Source: Pseudonocardia kujensis (GTDB lineage Bacteria; Actinomycetota; Actinomycetes; Mycobacteriales; Pseudonocardiaceae). From it: DNA of 64,000 nucleotides. The stretch is from positions 62,001 through 126,000 of the forward strand of contig NZ_JAJSOK010000001.1 in the NCBI RefSeq assembly GCF_021283305.1. The letters are read 5' to 3'. Below, piece by piece: positions 28,024 through 40,063 of the stretch. Numbering within the stretch: position 1 is the stretch's first letter; every line of letters starts with the position of its first letter. The notes below the pieces were generated by a model. It saw only the letters and a list, made by a program, of their open reading frames with translations, did no database searches and had not been told where the DNA came from. The translations under genes and the position numbers were made by a program.

Positions 28024-29466
28024 ATGGCCTACCCCGTCCCGACCGGACGTCCGCCCGCGGAGCCGACCACGCGGCACACCCACGCCGCGCGGCGCAAGGG
28101 CGTGCTGCTGCCGGTCGTCGGCCTGGTGGCGCTGGGGGTCTGCGGGCTCGTGGTGCTGGGCCTGGTGGGCAACTCGGTCGGCCCCGGCGGGGTGCTGGTC
28201 GGGGCGCTGTGCGCGCTGCTGCCGGTCGGCCCGGTCGTCGCGACCTTCCTGTGGATCGACCGGTGGGAGCCCGAGCCGCCGCGGATGCTGCTGATCGCGT
28301 TCCTCTGGGGCGCCTGTTTCGCGGCGCTGTCCGCGCTGCTCATCAACTCGAGCGCGGCCCTGGCGGTCGACGCCCTGCTCGGCCGCGGCAACGGCGACGT
28401 CCTGGGGTCGGTGGTGATCGCCCCGTTCGTCGAGGAGGCGCTCAAGGGCGCCTTCCTCGTCGGGCTGCTGGTGTGGCGGCGCCGGGAGTTCGACGGGATC
28501 GTCGACGGGATCGTCTACGCGGGCCTGGTCGCCGCGGGGTTCGCCTTCACCGAGAACATCCTCTACATCGGACGCGCCTTCGCCGAGGACGCGATGGCCG
28601 GGCAGAGCGGCGGCGTGCTCGCCGTGCTGCTGCTGCGCGGGGTGTTCTCGCCCTTCGCGCACCCGCTGTTCACGGCCATGACGGGCATCGGCGCCGGGAT
28701 CGCCGCGGCCACCCGCAGCACCACGGTGCGCGTGCTCGCGGTGCTCGCCGGCTACCTGGTCGCGGTGCTGTTGCACGCGCTGTGGAACGGGGCCGCGTCG
28801 GTCCTCGGCGGTACGGGCTTCGTGCAGGTCTACGTCGTGATCATGGTGCCGCTGTTCATCGGGCTGGCGGTCGTCGTGATCTGGCAGCGGCGGCGCGAGG
28901 CGAGGACGGTCGCCGAGCAGCTGCCGTCGTTCGCGCAGGCCGGGTGGATCGCGTGGAGCGAGGTGCCGCTGCTCGGCAACCTCGCGCAGCGGCGGGGCTG
29001 GCGCCGGGCCGTCCGGCAGCGGTCGGGCCCGCACGCCGCCCGTGCGGTCGCCGACTACCAGGCCGCCGTCACCGAGCTGGCCTTCCTGCGGGCGCGCATC
29101 GCGCGCGGGGCGGTGCGGGACAGCGCCGCCGAGCTGGAGCACGAGCGGCTGCGCGCCCTGGCCAAGGCCCGCGCCCGGGCCCTCGGCATGCCCGACGCCC
29201 TCACCGCCGCCTGGGGCAACCAGCACCCGCCGGGCTGGACCCCGCCGCCCGCACCCGCACCCGGCTGGGCTCCCGTCCCGCAGGGGTACGGACCGCCCTC
29301 CCAGGGCTACGTCACGCCGGGCCACGGCCAGCCCTCGCCCGGCCACGGTCCCCCCGGCCCCGGTCAGGGCCCCCCGCCGACCTACGGCGCCCCGGGCCTG
29401 CCCCGGCACGGTCAGCAGCCGCCCCCCGGCGCCCCGCCGGGATGGGGCCCGCCGGCCCAGCGCTGA
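28024..29466 (+). CDS. PrsW-like intramembrane metalloprotease
   Basis: 480 residues with about eight transmembrane helices in the first 300. The PrsW glutamate-glutamate motif FVEEALKG, the AFTENILYIG motif and His in FAHPLFT and LLHALWNG are in the usual order, so it may cut membrane proteins such as anti-sigma factors; no target is adjacent. The last ~90 residues are a Pro/Gly/Gln repeat tail (GYVTPGHGQPSPGHG type). In M. tuberculosis a membrane protein gene (Rv3604c) holds this place. Confidence 0.85.
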   Translation: MAYPVPTGRPPAEPTTRHTHAARRKGVLLPVVGLVALGVCGLVVLGLVGNSVGPGGVLVGALCALLPVGPVVATFLWIDRWEPEPPRMLLIAFLWGACFAALSALLINSSAALAVDALLGRGNGDVLGSVVIAPFVEEALKGAFLVGLLVWRRREFDGIVDGIVYAGLVAAGFAFTENILYIGRAFAEDAMAGQSGGVLAVLLLRGVFSPFAHPLFTAMTGIGAGIAAATRSTTVRVLAVLAGYLVAVLLHALWNGAASVLGGTGFVQVYVVIMVPLFIGLAVVVIWQRRREARTVAEQLPSFAQAGWIAWSEVPLLGNLAQRRGWRRAVRQRSGPHAARAVADYQAAVTELAFLRARIARGAVRDSAAELEHERLRALAKARARALGMPDALTAAWGNQHPPGWTPPPAPAPGWAPVPQGYGPPSQGYVTPGHGQPSPGHGPPGPGQGPPPTYGAPGLPRHGQQPPPGAPPGWGPPAQR

Positions 29467-29796
29467 TCAGCAGGGCAGGAGCAGCCACGACCGGCGTCCC
29501 GAGCAGCGGCATCTCCCCGGGGAACCCGGTCCGCGATCGAGTGTGAGCGGCGTGAGCTGCGCGAACCCACGACATCGACGATCTCCCGCACGCTGCGCCG
29601 CCACGGAACCCCCGTCCGCCTCACCGCGTCGTGACGTGCACGGGAGCGGTGTGTGAGCCGCCCGGCCCGGTGAAGCCCGTCACGCGCCCTCCCCGGGAGG
29701 GGCCGCGCCCGCCTACCCTCGTGCCCGTCGTCGCCGATCGATGTCGACCACAACGTCCGGTACCCCTGGTGGACTGGAACGGAGCAGGAGCGCGTG
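29467..29796. other. Intergenic region, 330 bp, no gene seen
   Basis: A compact GC-rich inverted repeat CCCTCCC/GGGAGGG lies near 29688-29703. TACCCT near 29714-29719 is a plausible -10 for the DUF2520 operon, giving a leader of about 70 nt. No open frame here has coding character. Confidence 0.5.
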
Positions 29797-30732
29797 ATGA
29801 GTGCTGGCCGGCCTGCCCGGCTGGCCGTCGGAGTGGTCTCCGCCGGCCGCGTCGGAGCCGTCCTGGGTGCAGCCTGGGACGCGGTGGGGCACCGGGTCGT
29901 GGCGACCTCCGGGGTGTCCCGGGCGTCCGTGCACCGCGCCGAGACCCTCCTGCCCGACGCCCCGCTGCTCGCCCCGGACGAGGTGATCCGCGCGGCGGAC
30001 CTCGCCCTCCTCGCCGTCCCGGACGACGTGCTGCCCGGTCTCGTCCGCGGTCTCGCCGCCTCGGGTGCCTTCCGCCCCGGCCAGATCGTGGTCCACACCG
30101 CCGGCGCGCACGGCGCCGACGTGCTCGAGCCGGCGGCCGAGCACGGGGTCCTGCCGCTCGCCCTGCACCCGGTCATGACGTTCACCGGCCGCCCCGAGGA
30201 CGTCCAGCGTCTCACCGGGTGCTGCATCGCGGTGACGGCCCGGGCGGACGACGAGGCCGCCTGGAACGTGGGCGAGGCCCTGGTCCTGGAGCTGGGCGCC
30301 GAGCCGGTCCGGGTGCCCGAGGAGCTCCGCCCGCTCTACCACGCCGCCCTCGCCCACGGCGCGAACCACCTGGTCACGCTCGTGCGGGACTGTGCCGAGC
30401 TCCTCGACAAGGCCGTCCTGCGGGCCGGGTCGGCGGTCGGCTCCGCGGGCTCGCCCTCCGCGGAGCGGCTGATCGGCCCGCTGCTCTCCGCCGCGCTGGA
30501 CAACGCGCTGCGCCACGGCGACCGGGCGCTGACCGGGCCGGTGGCCCGGGGCGACGTCGGCACCGTGCGCACCCACCTCCGCGAGCTCGACCGCGTCGAT
30601 CCCGAGCTCGCCGACACCTACCGCAGCCTCGCCCGCCGCACCGCGCACCGCGCGACGCAGGGCGGGCTGCTGCCCGACCACGCGGCGGACGAGGTCCGCG
30701 CCGCCCTCGACGACTCGGAGGAGCACCGGTGA
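29797..30732 (+). CDS. Rossmann-fold DUF2520 protein
   Basis: 311 residues; ATG 29797 follows GGAGCAGGAG. The N-terminal half is a Rossmann domain ([28 protein letters not shown]) and the C-terminal half is the helical DUF2520 domain with HPVMTFTG and [16 protein letters not shown], recalling ketopantoate reductase or pyrroline-carboxylate reductase folds. It overlaps panC by GTGA, the arrangement of Rv3603c-panC. An oxidoreductase role in pantothenate supply is attractive because no panE is seen here, but it is inference. Confidence 0.9.
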   Translation: MSAGRPARLAVGVVSAGRVGAVLGAAWDAVGHRVVATSGVSRASVHRAETLLPDAPLLAPDEVIRAADLALLAVPDDVLPGLVRGLAASGAFRPGQIVVHTAGAHGADVLEPAAEHGVLPLALHPVMTFTGRPEDVQRLTGCCIAVTARADDEAAWNVGEALVLELGAEPVRVPEELRPLYHAALAHGANHLVTLVRDCAELLDKAVLRAGSAVGSAGSPSAERLIGPLLSAALDNALRHGDRALTGPVARGDVGTVRTHLRELDRVDPELADTYRSLARRTAHRATQGGLLPDHAADEVRAALDDSEEHR

Positions 30733-31613
30733 CCGCACCCGCCCGCACCCGCAACGGCTACGCCCGCGGCCGCCTGACCGTGCACGACGACCCGGCCAGG
30801 CTGACCCCGGTCACCCGCGCGCTGCGCGCGGCCGGGCGCAAGGTCGTGCTCGTGCCGACGATGGGCGCACTGCACGAGGGTCACCGCGAGCTCATCCGGC
30901 ACGCCCGGTCGGTACCGGGCAACGTCGTCCCGGTCGTCAGCATCTTCGTGAACCCGCTGCAGTTCGGGCCGAACGAGGACCTGGAGCGCTACCCCCGGCC
31001 GCTCGAGCGCGATCTCGACGCGTGCCGCGAGGAGGGCGTCGAACTGGTCTTCACGCCGTCGGTCGACCACATGTACCCGCCGGGCTCGGACACCCGGATC
31101 GGCGCCGGCGCGCTCGGCGCCGACCTCGAGGGCGGGCCGCGGCCGGGGCACTTCGACGGGATGCTGACCGTCGTCGCGAAGCTCTTCCACATCGTGGGGC
31201 CCGACGTCGCGCTGTTCGGCGAGAAGGACTACCAGCAGCTCACGCTGGTCAAGAAGATGGTGCGCGACCTGGACTTCCCGCTGTCGGTGGTGGGCGTGCC
31301 GACCGTCCGCGAGCCCGACGGGCTGGCGCTGTCCTCGCGCAACGTCTACCTCTCCGCCGACGAGCGCACCCGCGCCGTCACGCTCTCCCGCGCGCTGCGC
31401 GAGGGCGCCGCCGTGTCGGCCTACGGGCCCGCGGCCGTCCTGGAACGGGCCCGCGCGGTCCTCGACGCCGAACCGGCGCTGCAGGTCGAGTACCTGGAGC
31501 TGCGCGACGCCGACACCCTCGGCGAACCGGTCGACGGCGGGCGCGCCCGGCTGCTCGTCGCCGCCCGGATCGGCACCACCCGCCTGATCGACAACGTCGC
31601 CGTCCAACTCTGA
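30729..31613 (+). CDS. panC: Pantothenate synthetase
   Basis: 294 residues from GTG 30729. It condenses pantoate and beta-alanine with [13 protein letters not shown] (HIGH-like, H49 and H52), [22 protein letters not shown] and LSSRNVYLS mark the nucleotidyltransferase fold. It overlaps the DUF2520 gene by 4 bp. In mycobacteria panD follows directly; here 171 bp with an inverted-repeat-bounded element intervene. Confidence 0.96.
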   Translation: MTAPARTRNGYARGRLTVHDDPARLTPVTRALRAAGRKVVLVPTMGALHEGHRELIRHARSVPGNVVPVVSIFVNPLQFGPNEDLERYPRPLERDLDACREEGVELVFTPSVDHMYPPGSDTRIGAGALGADLEGGPRPGHFDGMLTVVAKLFHIVGPDVALFGEKDYQQLTLVKKMVRDLDFPLSVVGVPTVREPDGLALSSRNVYLSADERTRAVTLSRALREGAAVSAYGPAAVLERARAVLDAEPALQVEYLELRDADTLGEPVDGGRARLLVAARIGTTRLIDNVAVQL

Positions 31614-31772
31614 GGGACTGTCCGATGGATCACCGATCGTCCCGCGCCGCCCCGGGCGGCGGCCCTCGTCGTCGACACGTCCGAATACGCCCGGTATGAG
31701 GACGCGCCTCCGCCTCGCGGTGCATCCACCTGGAACGCCGCGGAACCGACCGTTGACCCATCGGACAGCCCC
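31614..31772. repeat. 159-bp element with 15-bp terminal inverted repeats between panC and panD
   Basis: The left end GGGACTGTCCGATGG (31614-31628) and the right end CCATCGGACAGCCCC (31758-31772) are inverted copies with one mismatch, including a perfect 11-bp core. The inside carries a GC hairpin near 31649-31668 and no open frame. It begins right at the panC stop and ends 12 bp before panD. It could be a MITE-like insertion or a large regulatory stem; no clear target-site duplication is visible. Confidence 0.6.
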
Positions 31773-31784
31773 AGGGAGCTCCCC

Positions 31785-32192
31785 GTGCTGCGCACCATGA
31801 TGACCTCGAAGATCCACCGCGCCACGGTGACCCAGGCCGACCTGCACTACGTCGGCTCGGTGACCGTCGACCGCGACCTCATGGAGGCCGCGGACCTGCT
31901 GGAGGGCGAGCAGGTCGCGATCGTCGACATCACGAACGGGGCCCGGCTCGAGACGTACGTGATCCCCGGGGAGCGGGGCAGCGGCGTCATCGGCATCAAC
32001 GGCGCGGCCGCGCACCTGGTGCACCCCGGCGACCTCGTCATCCTGATCGCCTACGGCCAGCTCGACGAGGCCGAGCTGCTCACCTACTCGCCGCGCGTGG
32101 TGTTCGTCGACGAGCACAACCGGATCGTCGAGCAGGGGTCGGACCCGGCCCACGCCCCCGAAGGGTCCGGGCTGCTGTCCGGCTCGCGCTAG
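31785..32192 (+). CDS. panD: Aspartate 1-decarboxylase proenzyme
   Basis: 135 residues from GTG 31785. It makes beta-alanine for PanC. The self-cleavage site HYVGSVT places the pyruvoyl-forming Ser at residue 25, as in the mycobacterial enzyme; [17 protein letters not shown] is diagnostic. The C-terminal tail beyond FVDEHNRI is longer than in E. coli and similar in length to mycobacteria. coaX starts 2 bp after its stop. Confidence 0.96.
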   Translation: MLRTMMTSKIHRATVTQADLHYVGSVTVDRDLMEAADLLEGEQVAIVDITNGARLETYVIPGERGSGVIGINGAAAHLVHPGDLVILIAYGQLDEAELLTYSPRVVFVDEHNRIVEQGSDPAHAPEGSGLLSGSR

Positions 32193-32194
32193 CG

Positions 32195-33037
32195 ATGCTG
32201 CTCTGCGTCGACATCGGCAACACCCAGATCGCGCTGGGTGTGTACGAGGGCGAGCTCCTCGTCCGGGACTGGCGGATGCGCACCGACCCGCGGATCACCG
32301 CCGACGAGCTGGAGGTCGCGGTCGGCGCGATGCTCGGCGAGTACGCCCCGCGGGTCGACGGCGTGGCGGCACTGTCCACGGTGCCGTCGCTGCTGCGGGA
32401 ACTGCGGCTGATGCTGGAGCGCCGCGCGGCGCGGATGCCGACCGTCGTCGTCGGGCCCGGGGTGCGGACGGGCGTGCCGCTGCTGGTCGACAACCCCCGC
32501 GAGGTGGGCGCGGACCGCGTGGTGAACACGCTCGCCGCGCATCACCGGCACGCCACCGCCTGCATCGTCGTCGACTTCGGGACCTCGACGAACATCGACG
32601 TGGTCTCGGCCAAGGGGGAGTTCCTCGGCGGTGCGCTGGCCCCCGGCATCGAGATCTCGATGGACGCGCTCGCCCAGCGTGCCGCCGCGCTGCGCACCGT
32701 GGAGCTCGTGCCGCCCCGCTCGGTCATCGGCAAGAACACGGTGGAGTGCCTGCAGTCCGGTGTGCTCTACGGCTTCGCCGGCCAGGTCGACGGCCTGGTG
32801 CGCCGGATCATCGGCGAGCTCGGCCCCGGCGCGGGCCCGGTCACGGTGCTGGGCACCGGCGGCCTCGCGCCGCTGATGAAGGGCATCTCGGACACCATCA
32901 GCGAGTACGCGCCGGACCTCACCCTCGAGGGCCTGCGGCTCACCTACGAGCGCAACGCCCGCCCGGCCGCGTCCGCCGACGGTGCGGGGGGCCCGCGGGC
33001 GGACACCGCGCGGACGGCCCGCGGTACCGCCGTCTAG
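32195..33037 (+). CDS. coaX: Type III pantothenate kinase
   Basis: 280 residues. It phosphorylates pantothenate, the first CoA step, using an ASKHA fold. The N-terminal phosphate loop [37 protein letters not shown] and [11 protein letters not shown] are canonical. The C-terminal ~20 residues are Ala/Gly/Arg-rich and probably disordered. It follows panD closely, completing a pantothenate-to-CoA operon. Confidence 0.95.
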   Translation: MLLCVDIGNTQIALGVYEGELLVRDWRMRTDPRITADELEVAVGAMLGEYAPRVDGVAALSTVPSLLRELRLMLERRAARMPTVVVGPGVRTGVPLLVDNPREVGADRVVNTLAAHHRHATACIVVDFGTSTNIDVVSAKGEFLGGALAPGIEISMDALAQRAAALRTVELVPPRSVIGKNTVECLQSGVLYGFAGQVDGLVRRIIGELGPGAGPVTVLGTGGLAPLMKGISDTISEYAPDLTLEGLRLTYERNARPAASADGAGGPRADTARTARGTAV

Positions 33038-33040
33038 CCT
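33035..33040 (+). promoter_or_regulatory. Possible -10 box (TAGCCT) for lysS
   Basis: TAGCCT overlaps the coaX stop and is 8 nt from GTG 33049, one more than the usual leaderless spacing. Confidence 0.35.
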
Positions 33041-33048
33041 TACCGGGC

Positions 33049-34551
33049 GTGACCGACGAGCCGCGCACCCCCGCCGACGACCTGCCCGAGCAGATGCAGG
33101 TGCGCGCGAAGAAGCGCACGGAGATGCTGGAGGCGGGCGTCGACCCGTATCCCGTCCTCGTGCCGCGCACCCACACGCTCCGCGCCGTGCGCGAGGCGCA
33201 CCCCGACCTGCCGGCGGACACCGCGACCGGCGAGATCGTGACCGTCGTCGGGCGGGTCATGTTCCTCCGCAACACCGGCAAGCTCTGCTTCGCCCAGCTC
33301 ACCGAGGGGGACGGTACGGAGCTGCAGGCCATGCTGAGCCTCGCGAAGGTGGGGGCGGACGAGCTGACCCGTTGGAAGGCGCAGGTCGACCTGGGCGACC
33401 ACGTGGCCGTCACCGGTGAGGTCATCACCTCGCGGCGCGGTGAGCTGTCCGTGATGGCGGACTCGTGGGAGATGGTGGCCAAGGCGATCCGCCCGCTGCC
33501 CAACGCGCACAGCGACCTGTCCGAGGAGACCCGCGTCCGGCAGCGCTACGTGGACCTGATCATGCGCCCGCAGGCGCGCGAGATGGTCCGCACGCGCTCC
33601 ACCGTGCTGCGCACCCTGCGCCGGGAGTTCGAGGCCCGCGACTACGTCGAGGTCGAGACGCCGATGCTGCAGCTGCTGCACGGCGGGGCGACGGCGCGCC
33701 CGTTCGTCACGCACGCGAACGCCATCGACACCGACCTGTATCTGCGGATCGCGCCCGAGCTGTTCCTCAAGCGGGCGGTCGTCGGCGGCATCGAGCGCGT
33801 TTTCGAGCTCAACCGCGTCTTCCGCAACGAGGGCATCGACTCGACCCATTCACCCGAGTTCGCGATGCTCGAGGCCTACCAGGCCTATGCCACCTACGAC
33901 GACATGGCCGTTCTGACCCGCGAGCTGATCCAGCAATGTGTACGGGCCGTGTTCGGTTCCACCGTCGTGCGTCACGCGGACGGGTCGGAACACGATCTCG
34001 GTGGCGAGTGGCGGTCGATCACGCTACACGAATCGGTCTCGGCCGCGGTGTCCGAATCCGTGACGCCGGACACGTCCGCCGAGGAACTGCGCAAGATCGC
34101 CGCCACCCACGACGTGGCGCTGCAGGATTCGTGGGGTGCCGGTGAAATCGTGCTGGAGCTGTTCGAGAAGCTCGTCGAGCACACGCTGCAGGAACCGACG
34201 TTCGTCCGCGACTACCCGGTCGAGGTCCGCCCGCTGACCCGCCAGCACCGCGACGACCCGCGCCTCGCCGAGTCCTGGGACCTCATCGTCTTCGGCCACG
34301 AGCTGGCCACGGCCTACTCCGAGCTGGTGGACCCCGTGGAACAGCGCACGCGGCTGCACGCCCAGTCGCTGCTGGCCGCCAAGGGCGACCCCGAGGCCAT
34401 GCAGCTCGACGAGGACTTCCTGAGGGCCATGGAGTACGGAATGCCGCCGACCGGCGGCATGGGAATGGGCGTCGACCGCCTGCTCATGACGCTGACCGGC
34501 GTCGGAATCCGCGAGACGATCCTCTTCCCGCTCGTCCGCCGGGAGCTATAA
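33049..34551 (+). CDS. lysS: Lysyl-tRNA synthetase, class II
   Basis: 500 residues. It charges tRNA-Lys. An N-terminal OB-fold anticodon domain ([20 protein letters not shown]) precedes the class II core with motif 2 [20 protein letters not shown] and motif 3 [11 protein letters not shown]. The middle (33900-34150) is a little less GC-rich than the rest. Position between coaX and lsr2 matches M. tuberculosis Rv3598c. Confidence 0.96.
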   Translation: MTDEPRTPADDLPEQMQVRAKKRTEMLEAGVDPYPVLVPRTHTLRAVREAHPDLPADTATGEIVTVVGRVMFLRNTGKLCFAQLTEGDGTELQAMLSLAKVGADELTRWKAQVDLGDHVAVTGEVITSRRGELSVMADSWEMVAKAIRPLPNAHSDLSEETRVRQRYVDLIMRPQAREMVRTRSTVLRTLRREFEARDYVEVETPMLQLLHGGATARPFVTHANAIDTDLYLRIAPELFLKRAVVGGIERVFELNRVFRNEGIDSTHSPEFAMLEAYQAYATYDDMAVLTRELIQQCVRAVFGSTVVRHADGSEHDLGGEWRSITLHESVSAAVSESVTPDTSAEELRKIAATHDVALQDSWGAGEIVLELFEKLVEHTLQEPTFVRDYPVEVRPLTRQHRDDPRLAESWDLIVFGHELATAYSELVDPVEQRTRLHAQSLLAAKGDPEAMQLDEDFLRAMEYGMPPTGGMGMGVDRLLMTLTGVGIRETILFPLVRREL

Positions 34552-34673
34552 CCCGTTCCAGATTCCGACGCGGTATCGGCCCCTGCTCGACAGGCCTTCG
34601 GTAATCACGTTATATTTCCTCGACGGCGCGGCCGTTCATTCAGAGGAACTATTCGAACCAGGAGGCTGCGGCG

Positions 34674-35021
34674 GTGGCGCAGATCCGCGAGATCAAGCTG
34701 ATCGACGACCTCGACGGCGACAAGGCCGACGAGACCGTCGAGTTCGGCATCGACGGTAAGAGCTACGAGATCGACCTGTCGACGGCGAACGCGAGCAAGT
34801 TGCGGGACGCCCTGGCGTCCTACGTGGGTGCGGCCCGGCGGGCCTCCGGGCGGCGCCGCGGCGGTGGCGGATCGTCGCCCGGCGGCACGAACCGGCGGCC
34901 GTCGATCGACCGCGAGCAGAACCCGGCCATCCGCGACTGGGCCCGCAAGCGCGGGATGAAGGTGTCCGACCGCGGCCGCATCCCGGCCGAGGTCCTGGAG
35001 GCCTACCACCAGGAGAACTGA
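34674..35021 (+). CDS. lsr2: Nucleoid-associated protein Lsr2
   Basis: 115 residues from GTG 34674, behind AGGAGG. Lsr2 bridges AT-rich DNA and silences horizontally acquired genes, the actinobacterial counterpart of H-NS. The N-terminal dimerisation part ([15 protein letters not shown]) and the DNA-binding part with IRDWARKRG and the minor-groove loop DRGRIP are intact. Its 122-bp upstream region is AT-rich for this genome (TTATATTTCC near 34610), which would allow Lsr2 to bind its own promoter. A strong terminator follows. Confidence 0.97.
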   Translation: MAQIREIKLIDDLDGDKADETVEFGIDGKSYEIDLSTANASKLRDALASYVGAARRASGRRRGGGGSSPGGTNRRPSIDREQNPAIRDWARKRGMKVSDRGRIPAEVLEAYHQEN

Positions 35022-35038
35022 GCGAGGCACCGCACGAG

Positions 35039-35069
35039 GGCCGGCCGGGCACGTCCCGGCCGGCCTTCT
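35039..35069 (+). terminator. Strong hairpin terminator of lsr2
   Basis: An 11-bp perfect stem GGCCGGCCGGG/CCCGGCCGGCC with loop CACGT, followed by TTCT. Confidence 0.85.
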
Positions 35070-35081
35070 GCCGTCCGGGAG

Positions 35082-35100
35082 CAAGGGTTGCCTCACCTCG
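35082..35100. promoter_or_regulatory. Candidate IdeR/DmdR iron box
   Basis: CAAGGGTTGCCTCACCTCG resembles the DtxR-family iron box (TTAGGTTAGGCTCACCTAA type), matching 13 of 19 positions. It lies just upstream of TAGCGT (35110-35115) and a siderophore-interacting protein gene, which is the expected kind of target. Confidence 0.5.
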
Positions 35101-35150
35101 CTCCCGGCGTAGCGTGGATCGAAAGACCCACGCTTCCGGAGGTATGCCCC

Positions 35151-35987
35151 GTGCCACGCCGCATGACCACCCTCGAGGTCGCGCGCACCGAGCGGATCGG
35201 CCCGCACATGGTGCGCGTCGTGGCCGCCGGGCCCGAGCTCGCGTCGTTCCCCGACACCCCGTTCACGGACCGTTACGTGAAGATCCTGTTTCCGGTCCCG
35301 GGCGTCGAGTACGGCGAGCCGCTCGACATCGAGGCCGTCCGGCGGGACCACCCGCGCGAGGAGTGGCCGCGCCTGCGGACGTACACGGTGCGCGCGTTCG
35401 ACCCCGCGGCGGGCGAGCTGACCATCGACTTCGTGCACCACGGCGACAGCGGCCTGGCGGGCCCGTGGGCGGCCGCCGCGCGTCCCGGCGACACACTGCG
35501 GCTGCTCGGCCCCGGCGGGGCGTACGCGCCCGACGCGGAGGCCGACTGGCACCTGCTCGTCGGCGACGAGGCCGCGCTGCCGGCGATCGGCGCGGCGCTG
35601 GAGCGGATCCCCGCCGGCAGGCCGGTGCACGTGATCGTCCAGGTGGAGGACGAGGCCGACCGCCAGGACCTGCCGTGCGCCGGTGACCTGCGGCTGCAGT
35701 GGCTGTACCGGGCCGGTGCGCCCGACGGCGGCGCGGGTGCGCTCCTCGAGGCGGTCCGGGCGCTGGAGTTCCCGGCCGGCCGGGTGCACGCGTTCGTCCA
35801 CGGGGAGGCGGCCGAGGTCCGCGAGGTCCGCCGGCACCTGCTGCGCGAGCGCGGCGTCGACCGGGAGGCGCTGTCCGTGTCCGGCTACTGGCGGCGCGGC
35901 CGGGACGAGGAGGGCTTCCGGGTCTACAAGCAGGAGCAGGCCCGGCTGGAGGAGGCCGAACGGGCCGGCTCGCCCGCCTCGGTCTGA
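35151..35987 (+). CDS. Siderophore-interacting protein (FAD/NAD(P)H ferric reductase)
   Basis: 278 residues from GTG 35151, with CGGAGGTATG upstream. The SIP/ViuB family releases iron from imported ferric siderophores. The FAD-binding barrel contains RLRTYTVRAFD and the C-terminal SIP domain has LVGDEAALPAIGAALE and a terminal VSGYWRRGRDEEG, both diagnostic. A short inverted repeat AGCGTGG/CCACGCT (about 35111-35133) lies in the leader. It stands alone between lsr2 and clpC, which are neighbours in M. tuberculosis, so it is an insertion into a conserved block. Iron repression is likely from the upstream box. Confidence 0.9.
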   Translation: MPRRMTTLEVARTERIGPHMVRVVAAGPELASFPDTPFTDRYVKILFPVPGVEYGEPLDIEAVRRDHPREEWPRLRTYTVRAFDPAAGELTIDFVHHGDSGLAGPWAAAARPGDTLRLLGPGGAYAPDAEADWHLLVGDEAALPAIGAALERIPAGRPVHVIVQVEDEADRQDLPCAGDLRLQWLYRAGAPDGGAGALLEAVRALEFPAGRVHAFVHGEAAEVREVRRHLLRERGVDREALSVSGYWRRGRDEEGFRVYKQEQARLEEAERAGSPASV

Positions 35988-36084
35988 CGATCTTCGCAGG
36001 TCGGCGGCGGCCTGACCGTTCGCCCAGGGCTGAACGCCCGCAGACGGGGAATGGACGCCGAGGTCACACCGTTGTGTCGGCACA

Positions 36085-36094
36085 GGTACGTACC
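36085..36094. promoter_or_regulatory. Palindrome GGTACGTACC upstream of clpC
   Basis: A perfect 10-bp palindrome flanked by GCAC and GTGC, 136 bp before the clpC start. TACAGT near 36146 is a possible -10. In actinobacteria clp genes are controlled by ClgR; I cannot confirm that this is its site. Confidence 0.3.
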
Positions 36095-36229
36095 GTGCGC
36101 GTTACGCGGGGCCGCGGCGGAGGCGCCGACCGGTCGGCGACCGATACAGTGGTATGGGGCGTCCGCGGCGCAGTGTCACAGGGATGCTGGACGCGTCGCA
36201 CGTGTGGGCGCAGCAGGCAAGGAGTGCGA

Positions 36230-38779
<2,550 letters not shown>

Positions 38780-38796
38780 GACCAGCACGAAGTGCA

Positions 38797-38828
38797 GCGG
38801 CCCGCCTTCCTTCGGGGAGGCGGGCCGC
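38797..38828 (+). terminator. clpC terminator with UUCG tetraloop
   Basis: GCGGCCCGCCTTCC pairs with GGGAGGCGGGCCGC over 14 positions (one G-U) around a TTCG loop, 17 bp after the clpC stop. Confidence 0.85.
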
Positions 38829-38854
38829 GGCCGTGCTCGGCCCCTTCCCGGGCG

Positions 38855-38952
38855 TCGGGCTGTGGGCTCCCCGCGCGTCTCGGGGGCTGTGGGCTCCCGC
38901 GAGTCGGGCTGTGGGCTCCCGCGCGTCGGGCTGTGGGCTCCCGCGCGTCGGG
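38855..38952. repeat. Tandem repeat array A, about four 22-26 bp units
   Basis: Unit TCGGGCTGTGGGCTCCCGCGCG: copies of 23, 26, 22 and 22 bp at 38855, 38878, 38904 and 38926, plus a partial fifth. It lies between the clpC terminator and the BrkB promoter. One unit contains GCGAGTCGG, which also occurs in the array on the other side of the BrkB gene. Confidence 0.85.
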
Positions 38953-39006
38953 AGTTCCGGACATCGCGCGCGGTCGCCGTCAGCGGCGGGGCCGTCCCAC
39001 CGCGGC

Positions 39007-39012
39007 TACCGT
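39007..39012 (+). promoter_or_regulatory. -10 box (TACCGT) of a leaderless promoter for the BrkB gene
   Basis: TACCGT is followed by exactly 7 nt and ATG 39020. Confidence 0.55.
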
Positions 39013-39019
39013 GGCGCGC

Positions 39020-40018
39020 ATGAGCTCGGTCCGTGCCGTCCCGGAGACCGAGCTGATGTCGGGGGAGCTGCTCTCCGCCGACGACGCCTGGCACACCGTC
39101 CGCCGCTACGGCCTGCGCCATCTCCTCGTCACGGGGTTCGTGCGCTTCCGGTACGGCGACGGCTTCTCCCATGCCCGCGCCTTCGCGTTGCAGCTCGCAC
39201 TGGCCGCGGTGCCGCTCGTCATCGCCGGAGCCGGACTGGCCACCGCACTCGGCGCGGAGTCCTTCTCCGAGGTGGTCGCCCGGACCGTCGTCGCGATCTC
39301 GCCCGGCACGAGCGACCAGCTCGTCGGGCAGGCCGTCGAGGGCGAGGTCGAGGGCGAGGAACGCGGCGAGGTCGTCGTCGGCCTCGCGCTGCTCACCGCC
39401 TTCCTCGCGGCCACCTCGGCATTCGCGCAGCTGGAGCGCGGGGCCAACCGGATCTACGGCACCGAGCGGGACAGACCGGCGTTGCGCAAGTACGGTCGCG
39501 CCGCGGTACTCACGGCGACCGCAGGCGTCGCGATGGCGGTCGGCCTCCTGCTCATCGTCGCGGGCGAGCCCTTCGGCGAGGCGATGGAGCAGGTCTACCG
39601 CTGGGGCGACGTCGCCGAGGAGGTCTGGGACGTCGTCCGCTGGCCCGCCGGCCTCGTGGCCCTGGTCGTGGCGGTGACGGCGTTGCTCCGCTTCGCCCCG
39701 CGGCGCCGGCAGCCGGGCCTCAGCTGGCTCGTCGTCGGCGGCACGGTCACGGTCGTCGTGTGGCTCGCGGGCTCGGGGCTGCTCGCCGGGTACGTGGTGC
39801 TCGGGGAGAACTTCGACGAGACGTACGGCCCGCTGACGGCGATCATGGCGCTGCTGCTGTGGGCGAACGTCACCGGCATCGCGCTGTTGGCCGGCTTCGC
39901 GCTCGCGGCGCAGCTCGAGGCCGTTCGGGCGGGCCAGGGCGACCCACGCCTGCCCGACACCGACGACGACGGCATCCCCGACCACGTCGACGAGGCCCCG
40001 GGCTCCCCGGCCCGCTGA
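39020..40018 (+). CDS. YihY/virulence factor BrkB family membrane protein
   Basis: 332 residues with six hydrophobic segments. The family motif region FALQLALAAVPLVIAG and LERGANRIYGTERDRP is recognisable; the family has been mis-called ribonuclease BN. Transport or envelope function is unproven. The C-terminus ends in DTDDDGIPDHVDE, a thrombospondin-type-3-like calcium-binding repeat, unusual for this family. The gene stands alone between two tandem-repeat arrays. Confidence 0.87.
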   Translation: MSSVRAVPETELMSGELLSADDAWHTVRRYGLRHLLVTGFVRFRYGDGFSHARAFALQLALAAVPLVIAGAGLATALGAESFSEVVARTVVAISPGTSDQLVGQAVEGEVEGEERGEVVVGLALLTAFLAATSAFAQLERGANRIYGTERDRPALRKYGRAAVLTATAGVAMAVGLLLIVAGEPFGEAMEQVYRWGDVAEEVWDVVRWPAGLVALVVAVTALLRFAPRRRQPGLSWLVVGGTVTVVVWLAGSGLLAGYVVLGENFDETYGPLTAIMALLLWANVTGIALLAGFALAAQLEAVRAGQGDPRLPDTDDDGIPDHVDEAPGSPAR

Positions 40019-40063
40019 GCGGGCGTCGCGCAGCAGAGCGCCGCCCGTTCGCGCGACTTCGCC

